Shown: positions 33,507-41,374 of the stretch, one piece after another
Layout: every line of letters starts with the position of its first letter
Numbering within the stretch: position 1 is the first letter of the stretch
DNA from: Bhargavaea cecembensis DSE10
GTDB taxonomy: Bacteria; Bacillota; Bacilli; Bacillales_A; Planococcaceae
Direction: 5' to 3'
Assembly (NCBI RefSeq): GCF_000348905.1
Contig: NZ_AOFT01000001.1
Location: 124,001-188,000 of the forward strand
DNA: 64,000 nt
Translations under genes and position numbers: made by a program
Notes under the pieces: generated by a model
What the model saw: only the letters and a program-made list of their open reading frames with translations
Database searches by the model: none
Told to the model about the DNA's origin: nothing

Positions 33507-35681
33507 TTGTCCAAATCATTGGTATTGGCAGAAAAACCGTCCGTCGCGCGGGACATTGCCCGCGTGCTCGGATGCAACGATAAACGGAACGGCGCACTGG
33601 AAGGAAAGGATTACGTCGTCACATGGGCGCTCGGCCATCTTGTGACACAGGCCGACCCTGAGCAGTACGACCCGAAATACAAGGAGTGGAAAATGGAGGA
33701 TCTGCCGATCTTGCCCGAGCCGTTCAAGCTCATGCCGATCCGGCAGACGACCAAACAGTACAACGCCGTCAAGGCGCTCCTGAAACGCGGTGACATCCGG
33801 GAAGTCATCATTGCGACCGATGCCGGCCGCGAAGGTGAATTGGTCGCCCGCTGGATTCTGGAAAAAGCAAAGGCAAGCCAGCCGGTCAAACGGCTCTGGA
33901 TCTCTTCGGTCACCGACAGGGCGATCAAAGACGGCTTCCGCAACCTGAAGGACGGACGCGAGTATGAAAACCTGTTCGAAGCGGCCGAAGCGCGTGCCGA
34001 AGCGGACTGGGTCGTCGGGATCAACGCGACGCGGGCCCTGACCGTGAAGCACAATGCGCAGCTGTCGACGGGACGTGTTCAGACGCCGACGCTTGCGATG
34101 ATTGCGGAGCGGGAGCGGCAGATCAGGGAGTTCCGGCCGAAATCGTTCTATGGAATTGATGCGCTCACCGATTCCGGCAGGTTCAAGTGGACGGCCAAGT
34201 CGGGAGACGGCCGAACGTTCGACAAAGGGGAGGCGGAGTCGCTTCTCGGAAAGCTCGAGAACATCCGTGAAGGTGTCATCGAAGAAGTGAAGCGCACGCC
34301 GAAAAGCCAGCCGGCCCCGCAGCTCTTTGACCTGACGGAACTGCAGAAGGAAGCACACAGACGCTTTGGCTGGTCTGCGAAAGAAACCCTGAATACCTTG
34401 CAGGGACTCTACGAGTCGCATAAGGCGGTCACTTATCCGCGGACTGATTCCAAGCACCTCACCTCCGACATGGCGTCGACACTGAAGGACCGGCTGGAAG
34501 CCGTGCGCCTCGCTCCGTACCGGAAGGACATTGCGGCCATCCTAAAAAAGGGCAGCCCGAAGCCGCAAAAAGGGGTCATTGATGACGCCAGGGTCAGCGA
34601 CCACCATGCGATCATCCCGACAGAGGAGCCGGCGATCCTTGAGCGGATGTCAGACGGCGAGAAAAGGCTGTTCGACCTGATCGTGAAGCGGTTCATCGCC
34701 GTCTTCTCGGGCCCGTACAAGTACGAAGCAGTTACCGCAGTTCTTGGGGCCGGCGACCAACGGTTTCACGCAAAGGGCAGGACGATCATCGACGAAGGCT
34801 GGCGCGCCGTCTATGGTTTGGACGCGGAAGAGGAAGACGACAAGACACTTCCGCCGTTTGAAAAAGGGGAAAAACTCGGCATCCGCGCGTTCTCGATGAC
34901 GGAAGGCCAGACAAAGCCGCCGGCACGCTTCAATGAAGGAACCCTCCTCGCTGCGATGGAGAACCCTGCGCAGTTCATGGCAGGCGAATCCAAAGAGCTG
35001 ATCCGGACGCTCGGCGAGACGGGCGGACTCGGAACGGTCGCGACACGGGCAGACATTATCGACAAGCTGTTCAACTCGTTCGTCATCGAGAAGAAGGGCA
35101 ACGACATCTATACGACATCCAAGGGACGCCAGCTGCTTGAGCTGGTCCCGGAAGATCTGAAGTCCCCGGCACTGACCGGCGAATGGGAGCAGAAGCTCAC
35201 CGAAATCGCGAAAGGCCGGCTCTCTAAGAAAGAATTCATGAAAGAGATGACCGGATTTGCCAGGCGGGCCGTCTCGGAAGTCAAAGCTTCCGAGAAGAAG
35301 TTCAGGCACGACAACGTCACCGGCAAGATGTGCCCGGATTGCGGCAAGCCGATGCTCGAGGTGAACGGCAAGCGCGGCAAGATGCTCGTGTGCCAGGACC
35401 GCGAGTGCGGTCATCGCCAGAAGGTTTCCCAGCTGACGAACGCCCGGTGCCCGAACTGCCACAAAAAGCTTGAACTGCGCGGGGAGGGAGAAGGACGGAT
35501 CTTCACCTGCCGCTGCGGCTACCGCGAAAAGCTGTCCGCGTTCGAAAAGCGCAAGGCAAAGACGAACAAAGGGAAAGTGTCCAAGCGCGACGTTCAGAAG
35601 TACATGAAAAAGCAGGACGAAGAGCCGGTGAATACGGCGCTGGCAGACCAGCTGAAAAAACTGCTCGGCGACCAAGACTGA
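33507..35681 (+). CDS. topB: DNA topoisomerase III
   Basis: A 724-residue type IA topoisomerase, the length of Bacillus TopB. The TOPRIM domain opens with LVLAEKPSVARDIARVLGC and continues to ATDAGREGELVARWI; the catalytic tyrosine is in the motif SHKAVTYPRTDSKHL; TGRVQTPTLAMI follows the family. The C-terminus has two zinc-ribbon-like pairs (CPDCGKP with CQDREC, CPNC with CRC). It resolves single-stranded crossings and recombination or replication intermediates. Start TTG 33507 is preferred, with AGGAG about 10 nt upstream. The ybaK remnant starts 14 nt after its stop. Confidence 0.94.
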   Translation: MSKSLVLAEKPSVARDIARVLGCNDKRNGALEGKDYVVTWALGHLVTQADPEQYDPKYKEWKMEDLPILPEPFKLMPIRQTTKQYNAVKALLKRGDIREVIIATDAGREGELVARWILEKAKASQPVKRLWISSVTDRAIKDGFRNLKDGREYENLFEAAEARAEADWVVGINATRALTVKHNAQLSTGRVQTPTLAMIAERERQIREFRPKSFYGIDALTDSGRFKWTAKSGDGRTFDKGEAESLLGKLENIREGVIEEVKRTPKSQPAPQLFDLTELQKEAHRRFGWSAKETLNTLQGLYESHKAVTYPRTDSKHLTSDMASTLKDRLEAVRLAPYRKDIAAILKKGSPKPQKGVIDDARVSDHHAIIPTEEPAILERMSDGEKRLFDLIVKRFIAVFSGPYKYEAVTAVLGAGDQRFHAKGRTIIDEGWRAVYGLDAEEEDDKTLPPFEKGEKLGIRAFSMTEGQTKPPARFNEGTLLAAMENPAQFMAGESKELIRTLGETGGLGTVATRADIIDKLFNSFVIEKKGNDIYTTSKGRQLLELVPEDLKSPALTGEWEQKLTEIAKGRLSKKEFMKEMTGFARRAVSEVKASEKKFRHDNVTGKMCPDCGKPMLEVNGKRGKMLVCQDRECGHRQKVSQLTNARCPNCHKKLELRGEGEGRIFTCRCGYREKLSAFEKRKAKTNKGKVSKRDVQKYMKKQDEEPVNTALADQLKKLLGDQD

Positions 35682-35694
35682 AGGGGTGTCCGGT

Positions 35695-36182
35695 TTGGGC
35701 AAAAAGGACAAGATCCAGAAGACAAATGCCGTCCGTATCCTGGACCGGCAAAAGGCCGATTATGAACTGATTGAATACGATAGGATGACGGACAGCTTGA
35801 CGGCGTTTCGGTTGCGGAAAAGACCGGCCAGGCGGAGGAGACTGTCTATAAAACGCTAGTCGCCACTGCCGGAACGGGGAAGTACTTCGTTTATGTCATT
35901 CCTGTCGCAGGCGAGCTTGACCTGAAAAAGGCGGCGAAGGCGGCGGGAGAGAAAAAGATCGAGATGCTGCACCTGCGCGACCTGACCGATGTGACGGGAT
36001 ATGTCCGGGGCGGATGTTCGCCGGTCGGCATGAAGAAAGCCTTCCCGACGTTCATCGATGAATCGGCCCGGGCACTCGGCCGGATGATTGTAAGCGCAGG
36101 AAAGCGCGGGCTCCAGATGAAACTCACACCGGCTGCGCTTGCGAAGGCCGCTGACGCGGTCTTCGTGCCGCTCCGCAAATGA
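35695..36182 (+). pseudogene. ybaK: YbaK/EbsC-type Cys-tRNA deacylase, frameshifted
   Basis: Two reading frames together encode a full-length YbaK-family editing protein that removes mischarged amino acids from tRNA (about 162 codons, the normal size). The first, from TTG 35695 with GGGGTG ahead, reads through [13 protein letters not shown] and then runs out of frame to a stop at 35857. The protein continues in the -1 frame from about 35799 with [20 protein letters not shown] and ends at 36182 ([16 protein letters not shown] in the middle). One missing base near 35797-35801 explains it. No slippery heptamer is present, so programmed frameshifting is unlikely; a sequencing or assembly error is a real alternative to a pseudogene. 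Confidence 0.82.
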
Positions 36183-36216
36183 TCCGCAAGCGGGGGAATA
36201 GAGGGGAGGTGCCTGC

Positions 36217-36849
36217 ATGCAACGCTTCCAGGCTCTAAGATGGACATTCTTTTTGGCTGGCCAGCTGCTTCTGGCTCTCGGAATCACATTGACGATCAAA
36301 GGTTCCATGCTCGGGATCAATCCATGGGATGTACTTCATGTCGGCCTGTTCATGCAGCTGGGGCTGACGATCGGCACATGGTCAATCCTGACCGGGCTCT
36401 TTATCGTTGTCTCGACGTCCATCTACCTGCGCAGGCTGCCGCAGATCGGTACATGGATCAATATGGTCCTGATTGGATCATTCATCGATTTATTTAATTG
36501 GATCCTGCCGGATGTTCATTCACTCGCCGGACAGACCTCGGTATTCCTGGCCGGTATCGCGGTGCAGGCAGTCGGTCTCGGAATGTATGTATCGCCCGGC
36601 ATCGGGGCCGGCCCAAGGGATACACTCATGCTGGTCCTGATGGAGAAAACAGGTTGGAGCGTGAAGACGGTCCGGACCGTCCTGGAGGCTTCCGTTGCAC
36701 TGGCGGGATGGCTGATCGGCGGGCCGGTCGGCATCGGAACGGTCATCATCGTCCTGTTCTTCGGGCAGTTGCTGCAGTTCACCATTCCTTACTTCAGGGG
36801 CCTGCTCGAACGGCAGTCGGGAGCAAGAGAGGAAGCGACCGCCGGGTAA
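36217..36849 (+). CDS. YczE-type integral membrane protein
   Basis: A 210-residue membrane protein with five or six helices, of the YczE/YitT type. The recognisable stretches are LGITLTIKGSMLGINPWDVLH and MYVSPGIGAGPRDTLM, two halves of an internal pseudo-repeat. YczE in B. subtilis is required for some lipopeptide production, but no general biochemical role is established. GGGGAGGTG precedes ATG 36217. It lies 34 nt after the ybaK remnant and may be cotranscribed with topB. It is closed by a terminator at 36860. Confidence 0.78.
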   Translation: MQRFQALRWTFFLAGQLLLALGITLTIKGSMLGINPWDVLHVGLFMQLGLTIGTWSILTGLFIVVSTSIYLRRLPQIGTWINMVLIGSFIDLFNWILPDVHSLAGQTSVFLAGIAVQAVGLGMYVSPGIGAGPRDTLMLVLMEKTGWSVKTVRTVLEASVALAGWLIGGPVGIGTVIIVLFFGQLLQFTIPYFRGLLERQSGAREEATAG

Positions 36850-36859
36850 ACCGGAAAAG

Positions 36860-36893
36860 GCACGGCAGGGGGATGTCCCCGCCGTGCTTTTTC
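36860..36893 (+). terminator. Terminator of the YczE-type gene
   Basis: The stem GCACGGC / GCCGTGC, extended by GGGG/CCCC, is followed by TTTTT. Confidence 0.85.
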
Positions 36894-36940
36894 ACGTTCG
36901 TTCCGCATATACTGTGCCGTCAAGAGGAAAGGGTGATCGC

Positions 36941-38008
36941 TTGAACGGGACCATCACATCCTATATGAGCACGGCCTACACGTCAGAGGGGATCCGGCAC
37001 AGTTACAGGGAACTGCTTTCGGGCGCATCCAAGGCATTCCTGCTGAAGGCCCCGCCTACCGGGGCTTTATCCGTGCTTCTGAGGGAGGTCGCACAGTATT
37101 ATGTGAAGCGCGGTTGGGATGTGGAGCTTTTCCACGACCCGCTCACACCGGACGGGCTGGATGCCGTCCATGTGGTAAAGCCGGGGATTCTGTTTGTCCA
37201 GGCTTCCCATCCGGTATCGCTCGAACCTGTGCATCTCGGAGGGGCACACCGGGTGGTGACCTTTTACGACGGTTATGATGAGGACCGTCTCCGGCTGCAG
37301 CACGGTTTTATCCGTGAGACGGCGGAAAGGGCTGACGAAGCCCTCGGCAAAACGTTTGCGTCCCTCCGGCAGGCCAAGGAACTGCACGATCGGTGGGAAG
37401 AGGCGAACCGGGCACGGATGTCCTGGGAGCTTGCGGACAAACTGTCCTCCAGCCTTTCGGAATCCCTGTTCGGCGACCTGTCGCTAAACAAGGAATCGTC
37501 TGTCGCCAACCGGTACATCGGCACGCTGACCGCTGAGGGGGCGCAGGACTTTTTCGACTCGGTCACAAAAGGGCTGAAGCGCCGGCTTCTCATCAAGGCG
37601 CATCCCGGGACGGGGAAGTCCACGATGATGAAGAAGCTCGGCAAGCAGGCGGAAGCCCGCGGCCTCGATGTGATTTACGGATGGTGCGCACTCGATCCGG
37701 GAAGCGTCGACCTGATCGTCCTGCCGGAGCTTTCCGTCTGCGTATTCGACGCGACCAAGCCGCATGAATACGGACCGGAGCGGGACGGCGATGAGATCGT
37801 CGACATGCTCGGAATGTGCCGAGACGATGAGTTGCTGGAGGAGAAGGCGGCTGAAATCGAAGCGGTCTACCGGGAAGCCATGCTGGACGCCCGCGCGTAC
37901 ATGAATGCCCATGTGAGGGACATCCACGCCATCCGGGCGAGGATGGACAGCGCCATCGACCAGGAGCGGTGGGAAGAGAAAATCAGGATGATCAGAGAAC
38001 AGTTGTGA
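36941..38008 (+). CDS. P-loop nucleotide-binding protein with internal duplication and degenerate first P-loop
   Basis: A 355-residue protein with two related halves. The second carries a canonical Walker A, AHPGTGKSTMM (K226), followed by GLDVIYGWCALDPGSVDLIVLPELSVCVFDATKPHEYGP in pattern. The first half repeats this architecture from residue 35, but the loop reads APPTGALSVLL, with leucine 43 in place of the lysine, so it should not bind ATP normally. Proteins of this two-P-loop layout (PRK06851-like) are widespread in Firmicutes and unassigned. TTG 36941 follows AAAGGGTGA; an upstream extension overlaps the previous terminator. A coiled region (about residues 135-185) links the halves. Confidence 0.75.
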   Translation: MNGTITSYMSTAYTSEGIRHSYRELLSGASKAFLLKAPPTGALSVLLREVAQYYVKRGWDVELFHDPLTPDGLDAVHVVKPGILFVQASHPVSLEPVHLGGAHRVVTFYDGYDEDRLRLQHGFIRETAERADEALGKTFASLRQAKELHDRWEEANRARMSWELADKLSSSLSESLFGDLSLNKESSVANRYIGTLTAEGAQDFFDSVTKGLKRRLLIKAHPGTGKSTMMKKLGKQAEARGLDVIYGWCALDPGSVDLIVLPELSVCVFDATKPHEYGPERDGDEIVDMLGMCRDDELLEEKAAEIEAVYREAMLDARAYMNAHVRDIHAIRARMDSAIDQERWEEKIRMIREQL

Positions 38009-38010
38009 AG

Positions 38011-38045
38011 AACCGCCCGGGAAAGTTCCCCCGGGCGGTTTCTCT
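38011..38045 (+). terminator. Terminator of the P-loop protein gene
   Basis: An 11-bp perfect stem AACCGCCCGGG / CCCGGGCGGTT with an 8-nt loop; the T-tract is modest (TTTCTCT). Confidence 0.72.
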
Positions 38046-38109
38046 ATGTGGGGCCGGCCCCGTTCTGTTAAAGTGGAAACAATAGCAGTATGGAAAGAGG
38101 TGACGGCCG

Positions 38110-38451
38110 GTGGCATGGCTGTATGTATTCTTCGCTGCCGTCGTCGAGGTGTTCTGGGTGGTCGGCTTATCCTACTCTGACAGTGCCCTCGAATGGACCG
38201 GGACGGCAATTGCCATCATCTTCAGTTTTTACTTCATCATCAGGGCCTGCGAGAGACTTCCTTCCGGTACGGTCTACGCGGTCTTCACGGGTTCTGGGGC
38301 AGCGGCGATCGTGCTCGTTGACATCATCGTCTTCGGCGAGCCGTTCTCGCCGGTCAAGCTGTTTTTCATCGCCCTTATCCTTGCCGGCGTGGTCGGCATC
38401 AAGCTGACAGACGGGGACGGCAAGCAGGAACCGGAAAGAGGTGAGCCGTGA
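38110..38451 (+). CDS. SMR efflux subunit A (YkkC-like)
   Basis: A 113-residue four-helix small multidrug resistance protein. The essential membrane glutamate is in the first helix (AAVVEVFWVVGL), and the conserved LPSGTVYAVFTGSGAA loop follows. It closely resembles B. subtilis YkkC, which works only with a second SMR protein, and here the next gene encodes one. The start is GTG 38110 with AGAGGTG upstream. The stop TGA shares a base with the partner's ATG. The substrate could be guanidinium-like or quaternary ammonium compounds; the short leader leaves no room for the guanidine riboswitch that precedes ykkCD in Bacillus. Confidence 0.85.
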   Translation: MAWLYVFFAAVVEVFWVVGLSYSDSALEWTGTAIAIIFSFYFIIRACERLPSGTVYAVFTGSGAAAIVLVDIIVFGEPFSPVKLFFIALILAGVVGIKLTDGDGKQEPERGEP

Positions 38452-38765
38452 TGGCCTGGGTATTCCTGGCGCTCGCCAGTTTTGGCGAAATCTTCGGCGT
38501 CATGTTCATCAATCTCTATCTGAAAGACAAAAAATGGTGGCGGCTCATCCCGCTCATCGTTTCATTCGGGCTCGGTTTTGTCCTATTATCTCTCGCCATG
38601 CGGGAGATCCCGATGGGGACCGCCTATGCAATCTGGACAGGGCTTGGAGCCGCGGGTGCAGTATTGATGGGCATCCTGTTTTTCAAAGAGCCCGCGGGAT
38701 GGCGTCGGCTCCTGTTCATTTCGTTCATCATCGCGGGGGCGGCCGGCCTGAAGCTGTTCAGCTGA
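38451..38765 (+). CDS. SMR efflux subunit B (YkkD-like)
   Basis: A 104-residue four-helix SMR protein, partner of the preceding subunit and coupled to it by a TGATG overlap. The conserved glutamate is in ASFGEIFGVMF and the loop is IPMGTAYAIWTGLGAAGAV; overall it resembles YkkD. The two subunits should form an antiparallel heterodimer that exchanges protons for a cationic substrate. GAGGTG sits 6-8 nt ahead of ATG 38451. No terminator separates it from kbl, which starts 51 nt later, so read-through is possible. Confidence 0.85.
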   Translation: MAWVFLALASFGEIFGVMFINLYLKDKKWWRLIPLIVSFGLGFVLLSLAMREIPMGTAYAIWTGLGAAGAVLMGILFFKEPAGWRRLLFISFIIAGAAGLKLFS

Positions 38766-38815
38766 GGGCGCTGTGTTAAAATGAAGTCAATCACGTGTCG
38801 GAAAGGAAGATTCCT

Positions 38816-40006
38816 TTGGCGAAAATTTTGGACCAATTTCTCGAAGAAAATCTGCAGGAGCTGCGGGGAGCGGGGCTCTACAATGAAATCGATCCGGTAG
38901 AAGGGCCGAACGGGCCGACGATCAAGGTCGGCGGAAAAGACCTCGTCAACCTCAGCTCGAACAACTATCTCGGCCTTGCAACGGACGAAGGCCTGAAAAA
39001 GCTGGCAAAGGATGCCGTCGACAAGTACGGAGTCGGTGCAGGCGCAGTCCGTACCATCAATGGCACGCTCGATATCCATGTGCGCCTTGAGGAAAAGCTT
39101 GCCGAGTTCAAGGGAACCGAAGCGGCAATCGCTTATCAGTCCGGATTCAACTGCAATATGGCGGCCATTTCCGCGGTGATGGACAAAAATGACGCGATTC
39201 TCTCCGATGAGCTGAACCACGCGTCGATCATCGACGGCTGCCGGCTGTCCCGCGCGAAAATCATCCGTGTGAACCACCAGAACATGGACGACCTCCGCAA
39301 GAAAGCGAAGGAAGCGACGGAGTCCGGCCAGTACAATAAAGTCATGTATATCACGGACGGCGTGTTCTCGATGGACGGCGATGTCGCCAACCTGCCGGAT
39401 GCAGTCCAGATCGCGAAAGAATTCGACCTCATCACTTATGTGGATGATGCGCACGGATCCGGCGTGATGGGCCGCGGAAAGGGCACCGTCAAGCACTTCG
39501 GCCTGGAAAAGGAGATCGACTTCCAGATCGGCACGCTTTCCAAGGCGATCGGCGTGGTCGGCGGCTATGTGGCCGGGAAGCAGCAGCTGATAGACTGGCT
39601 GAAAGTCCGTTCCCGCCCGTTCCTGTTCTCGACGGCGATGACACCGGGAGACGTCGCGGCGGTCATCGGCGCGGTGGACAAGCTGCTGGCATCCGACGAG
39701 CTCGTGGACAAGCTGTGGGAAAACGGCGACTACCTGAAGGCCGGCCTGAAAAAGCTTGGCTTCGACATCGGCAACTCTGAAACGCCGATTACGCCGTGCA
39801 TCATCGGCGAAGAAAAACTGGCACAGCAGTTCTCGAAGCGTCTGATGGAAGAGGGCGTCTACGCGAAATCGATCGTCTTCCCGACCGTCCCGAAAGGCAC
39901 AGGACGGGTCCGCAACATGCCGACGGCCGCCCACACGAAAGAGATGCTCGACGAAGCACTCGCTGTCTATGAAAAAGTCGGCAAGGAACTGGGTGTCATC
40001 GGCTGA
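38816..40006 (+). CDS. kbl: Glycine C-acetyltransferase (2-amino-3-ketobutyrate CoA ligase)
   Basis: A 396-residue PLP-dependent alpha-oxoamine synthase. The substrate/PLP-binding stretches [21 protein letters not shown] and the Schiff-base lysine K243 in [13 protein letters not shown] are all present. It converts 2-amino-3-ketobutyrate and CoA to glycine and acetyl-CoA, the second step of threonine breakdown; the first enzyme, tdh, lies 1.4 kb downstream on the same strand. TTG 38816 follows AAAGGAAG and gives the family N-terminus ([12 protein letters not shown]); a GTG at 38795 is an alternative. Confidence 0.92.
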   Translation: MAKILDQFLEENLQELRGAGLYNEIDPVEGPNGPTIKVGGKDLVNLSSNNYLGLATDEGLKKLAKDAVDKYGVGAGAVRTINGTLDIHVRLEEKLAEFKGTEAAIAYQSGFNCNMAAISAVMDKNDAILSDELNHASIIDGCRLSRAKIIRVNHQNMDDLRKKAKEATESGQYNKVMYITDGVFSMDGDVANLPDAVQIAKEFDLITYVDDAHGSGVMGRGKGTVKHFGLEKEIDFQIGTLSKAIGVVGGYVAGKQQLIDWLKVRSRPFLFSTAMTPGDVAAVIGAVDKLLASDELVDKLWENGDYLKAGLKKLGFDIGNSETPITPCIIGEEKLAQQFSKRLMEEGVYAKSIVFPTVPKGTGRVRNMPTAAHTKEMLDEALAVYEKVGKELGVIG

Positions 40007-40017
40007 GGAGGGATCCC

Positions 40018-40305
40018 TTGAAAAAGCGGGACGAAGAACAGATCCAGCTGCTTCACCCGGAAGGCAAGCAAGGCGCGAAAATCCTGAAGAGACGCTATGA
40101 CGCCATACGGATGGCAATCCTTGATGAGGTGGCAGCATCCGGTGAAATCTCATTTATCGACCTGACCGAACGAGCCCCGAAACGGCTCTCCCATTTTGAC
40201 GGCAAGACGACTTGGTACATCACCGCCGTCAAGCTCGACCTCGAGGCGAGGGGAGAACTGGAGCGCTTTGAGCGGGACGGCAGGCAGCAGATCAGACGCA
40301 TATGA
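40018..40305 (+). CDS. Small conserved protein, winged-helix-like
   Basis: A 95-residue basic protein beginning only 11 nt after kbl, with GAGGAGGGA before TTG 40018, so it is probably cotranscribed with kbl. The order of helices and the C-terminal TAVKLDLEARGELERFER suggest a compact winged-helix-like fold (DUF6958-like by eye, not verified). There is no catalytic motif. A DNA-binding or protein-binding role in threonine use is a guess. Confidence 0.6.
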   Translation: MKKRDEEQIQLLHPEGKQGAKILKRRYDAIRMAILDEVAASGEISFIDLTERAPKRLSHFDGKTTWYITAVKLDLEARGELERFERDGRQQIRRI

Positions 40306-40348
40306 AAACCGCCAGGAATCCGGCATTGCCGGTGTCCTGGCGGTTTTT
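40305..40348. terminator. Bidirectional terminator after kbl operon
   Basis: The stem AAAACCGCCAGG / CCTGGCGGTTTTT with an inner CCGGC-GCCGG hairpin stops both the kbl operon and the 52-codon minus-strand gene. Confidence 0.82.
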
Positions 40349-40359
40349 CCGTGTCCGGC

Positions 40360-40518
40360 TCAGACCGGACGGTTCACTTCTTCGGCAAAAACGGTCACAA
40401 TCTCCCCGTCTCCCATTTCGACATCATACTGGATGGATTCCCCATTGTCCCGAACGTCCACAATCAGCCCGCGGCGGCCGTCCTTCAGTTCGATGGCTGT
40501 GTTCTCGACAAGCAGCAT
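40360..40518 (-). CDS. Hypothetical 52-residue protein
   Basis: A short gene too small for most ORF cut-offs. AGGAGG lies 9 nt ahead of ATG 40518 and the product (starting MLLVENTAIELKDGRRGL, ending TVFAEEVNRPV) is acidic with alternating hydrophobic residues, consistent with a small beta-barrel-like protein. It ends just before a bidirectional terminator. It lies 24 nt downstream of the membrane protein gene on the same strand, so the two may be cotranscribed. Function unknown. Confidence 0.65.
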   Translation of the reverse strand: MLLVENTAIELKDGRRGLIVDVRDNGESIQYDVEMGDGEIVTVFAEEVNRPV

Positions 40519-40542
40519 GGCAATCATCCTCCTGTATGTTTT

Positions 40543-41190
40543 TTAATGAGCAGCCGGTTCCTCCATCTTCCTGAAATTGTGGTGCAGAAGGTAATACTGG
40601 ATGCCTCCGGCGTCAGCCTTTGCCGCGCCCGCTTCTTTGCGGAATGCATCACGGTCGCCTTTGCGGTTCGCCATGACCGCCCTTATGGCATGCTTCATCC
40701 AGGCATAGCCTTCAGGGATGCGGGATAGGGCTTGTTCTGCCTCGTCATACTCCCCGTTCAGGGCATGTCCGTATGCGTCATAATACGATTGCATCGGCTC
40801 GCTGCCGATCTTCTCCGCATGGGACAAAACGCCGTCAACGTCCTTTTCCGTCACGGCATGAAGGGCGCCGTAGACGTGGTGGATGTCAGGCTGCTTATAC
40901 CGGTTCATGATCTCCCTCAGTGAAGCACGGATTTCGTCATCAGTCCCGTGTGCCACCGAATAGGCATACTTATAGATCGGCTTCCGGGAATTCCGCAACA
41001 GGAACCGGTCGATCGCCCGCAGATTCTTCGACTTGTATGACAGAACCAGCGTCGGCACGGTGGTCAGCGTCATGTACAGGGCGGCAAGCACGAGCACCGT
41101 AAGCCAGAACGGTGCGCCGAGCCAGATCAGCAGCAGTGCCGCCAGCACGAGGATGGCCAGAAGCATCAGAAATTGTATGATTGCAATCAA
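40543..41190 (-). CDS. Membrane-anchored protein with TPR-like cytoplasmic part
   Basis: A 215-residue protein with two adjacent N-terminal membrane helices (residues 2-50) and a soluble helical remainder. Segments such as HVYGALHAVTEKDVDGVLSHAEK and YGHALNGEYDEAEQALSRI have the spacing of tetratricopeptide helices, suggesting a protein-interaction platform at the membrane. The start is TTG 41190 with AGAGGAAG ahead and an extended -10 promoter at 41217. No known family was recognised. Confidence 0.65.
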   Translation of the reverse strand: MIAIIQFLMLLAILVLAALLLIWLGAPFWLTVLVLAALYMTLTTVPTLVLSYKSKNLRAIDRFLLRNSRKPIYKYAYSVAHGTDDEIRASLREIMNRYKQPDIHHVYGALHAVTEKDVDGVLSHAEKIGSEPMQSYYDAYGHALNGEYDEAEQALSRIPEGYAWMKHAIRAVMANRKGDRDAFRKEAGAAKADAGGIQYYLLHHNFRKMEEPAAH

Positions 41191-41216
41191 AACGGCACTT
41201 CCTCTGTTTTTTCATT

Positions 41217-41225
41217 ATTATACCA
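41217..41225 (-). promoter_or_regulatory. Extended -10 promoter of the TPR-like membrane protein gene
   Basis: Minus-strand TGGTATAAT, with a perfect -10 hexamer, 27 nt upstream of the TTG start. Confidence 0.55.
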
Positions 41226-41256
41226 ATACTGAGCTTTCGGGAAAAGTAATCCGCGG

Positions 41257-41327
41257 TTGTACTTACAGTGAATACAAATTATAATAGTGAACATCGAATT
41301 GCAGTAACATCAGTGTTTCAATACAAT
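41257..41327 (+). promoter_or_regulatory. Tandem candidate promoters of tdh
   Basis: P1: TTGTAC, 17 nt, TATAAT (41257-41285). P2: TTGCAG, 17 nt, TACAAT (41299-41327). Both have a correct spacer and good -10 box but only the TTG part of the -35. The P1 -35 region overlaps a single GTACTTACAG word like that of the 33.3-kb array. Confidence 0.55.
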
Positions 41328-41374
41328 GAATTGTCCACGCTGTAAATACAAATGGATGAATAGGAGTGACGGAA

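Noticed and set aside
35780-35810. Programmed -1 frameshift in ybaK
   Set aside because: No X-XXY-YYZ slippery heptamer, no downstream pseudoknot, and no internal Shine-Dalgarno-like stimulator at the switch point.
38046-38109. Guanidine (ykkC) riboswitch before the SMR pair
   Set aside because: The space is too short and the conserved aptamer blocks are not seen.
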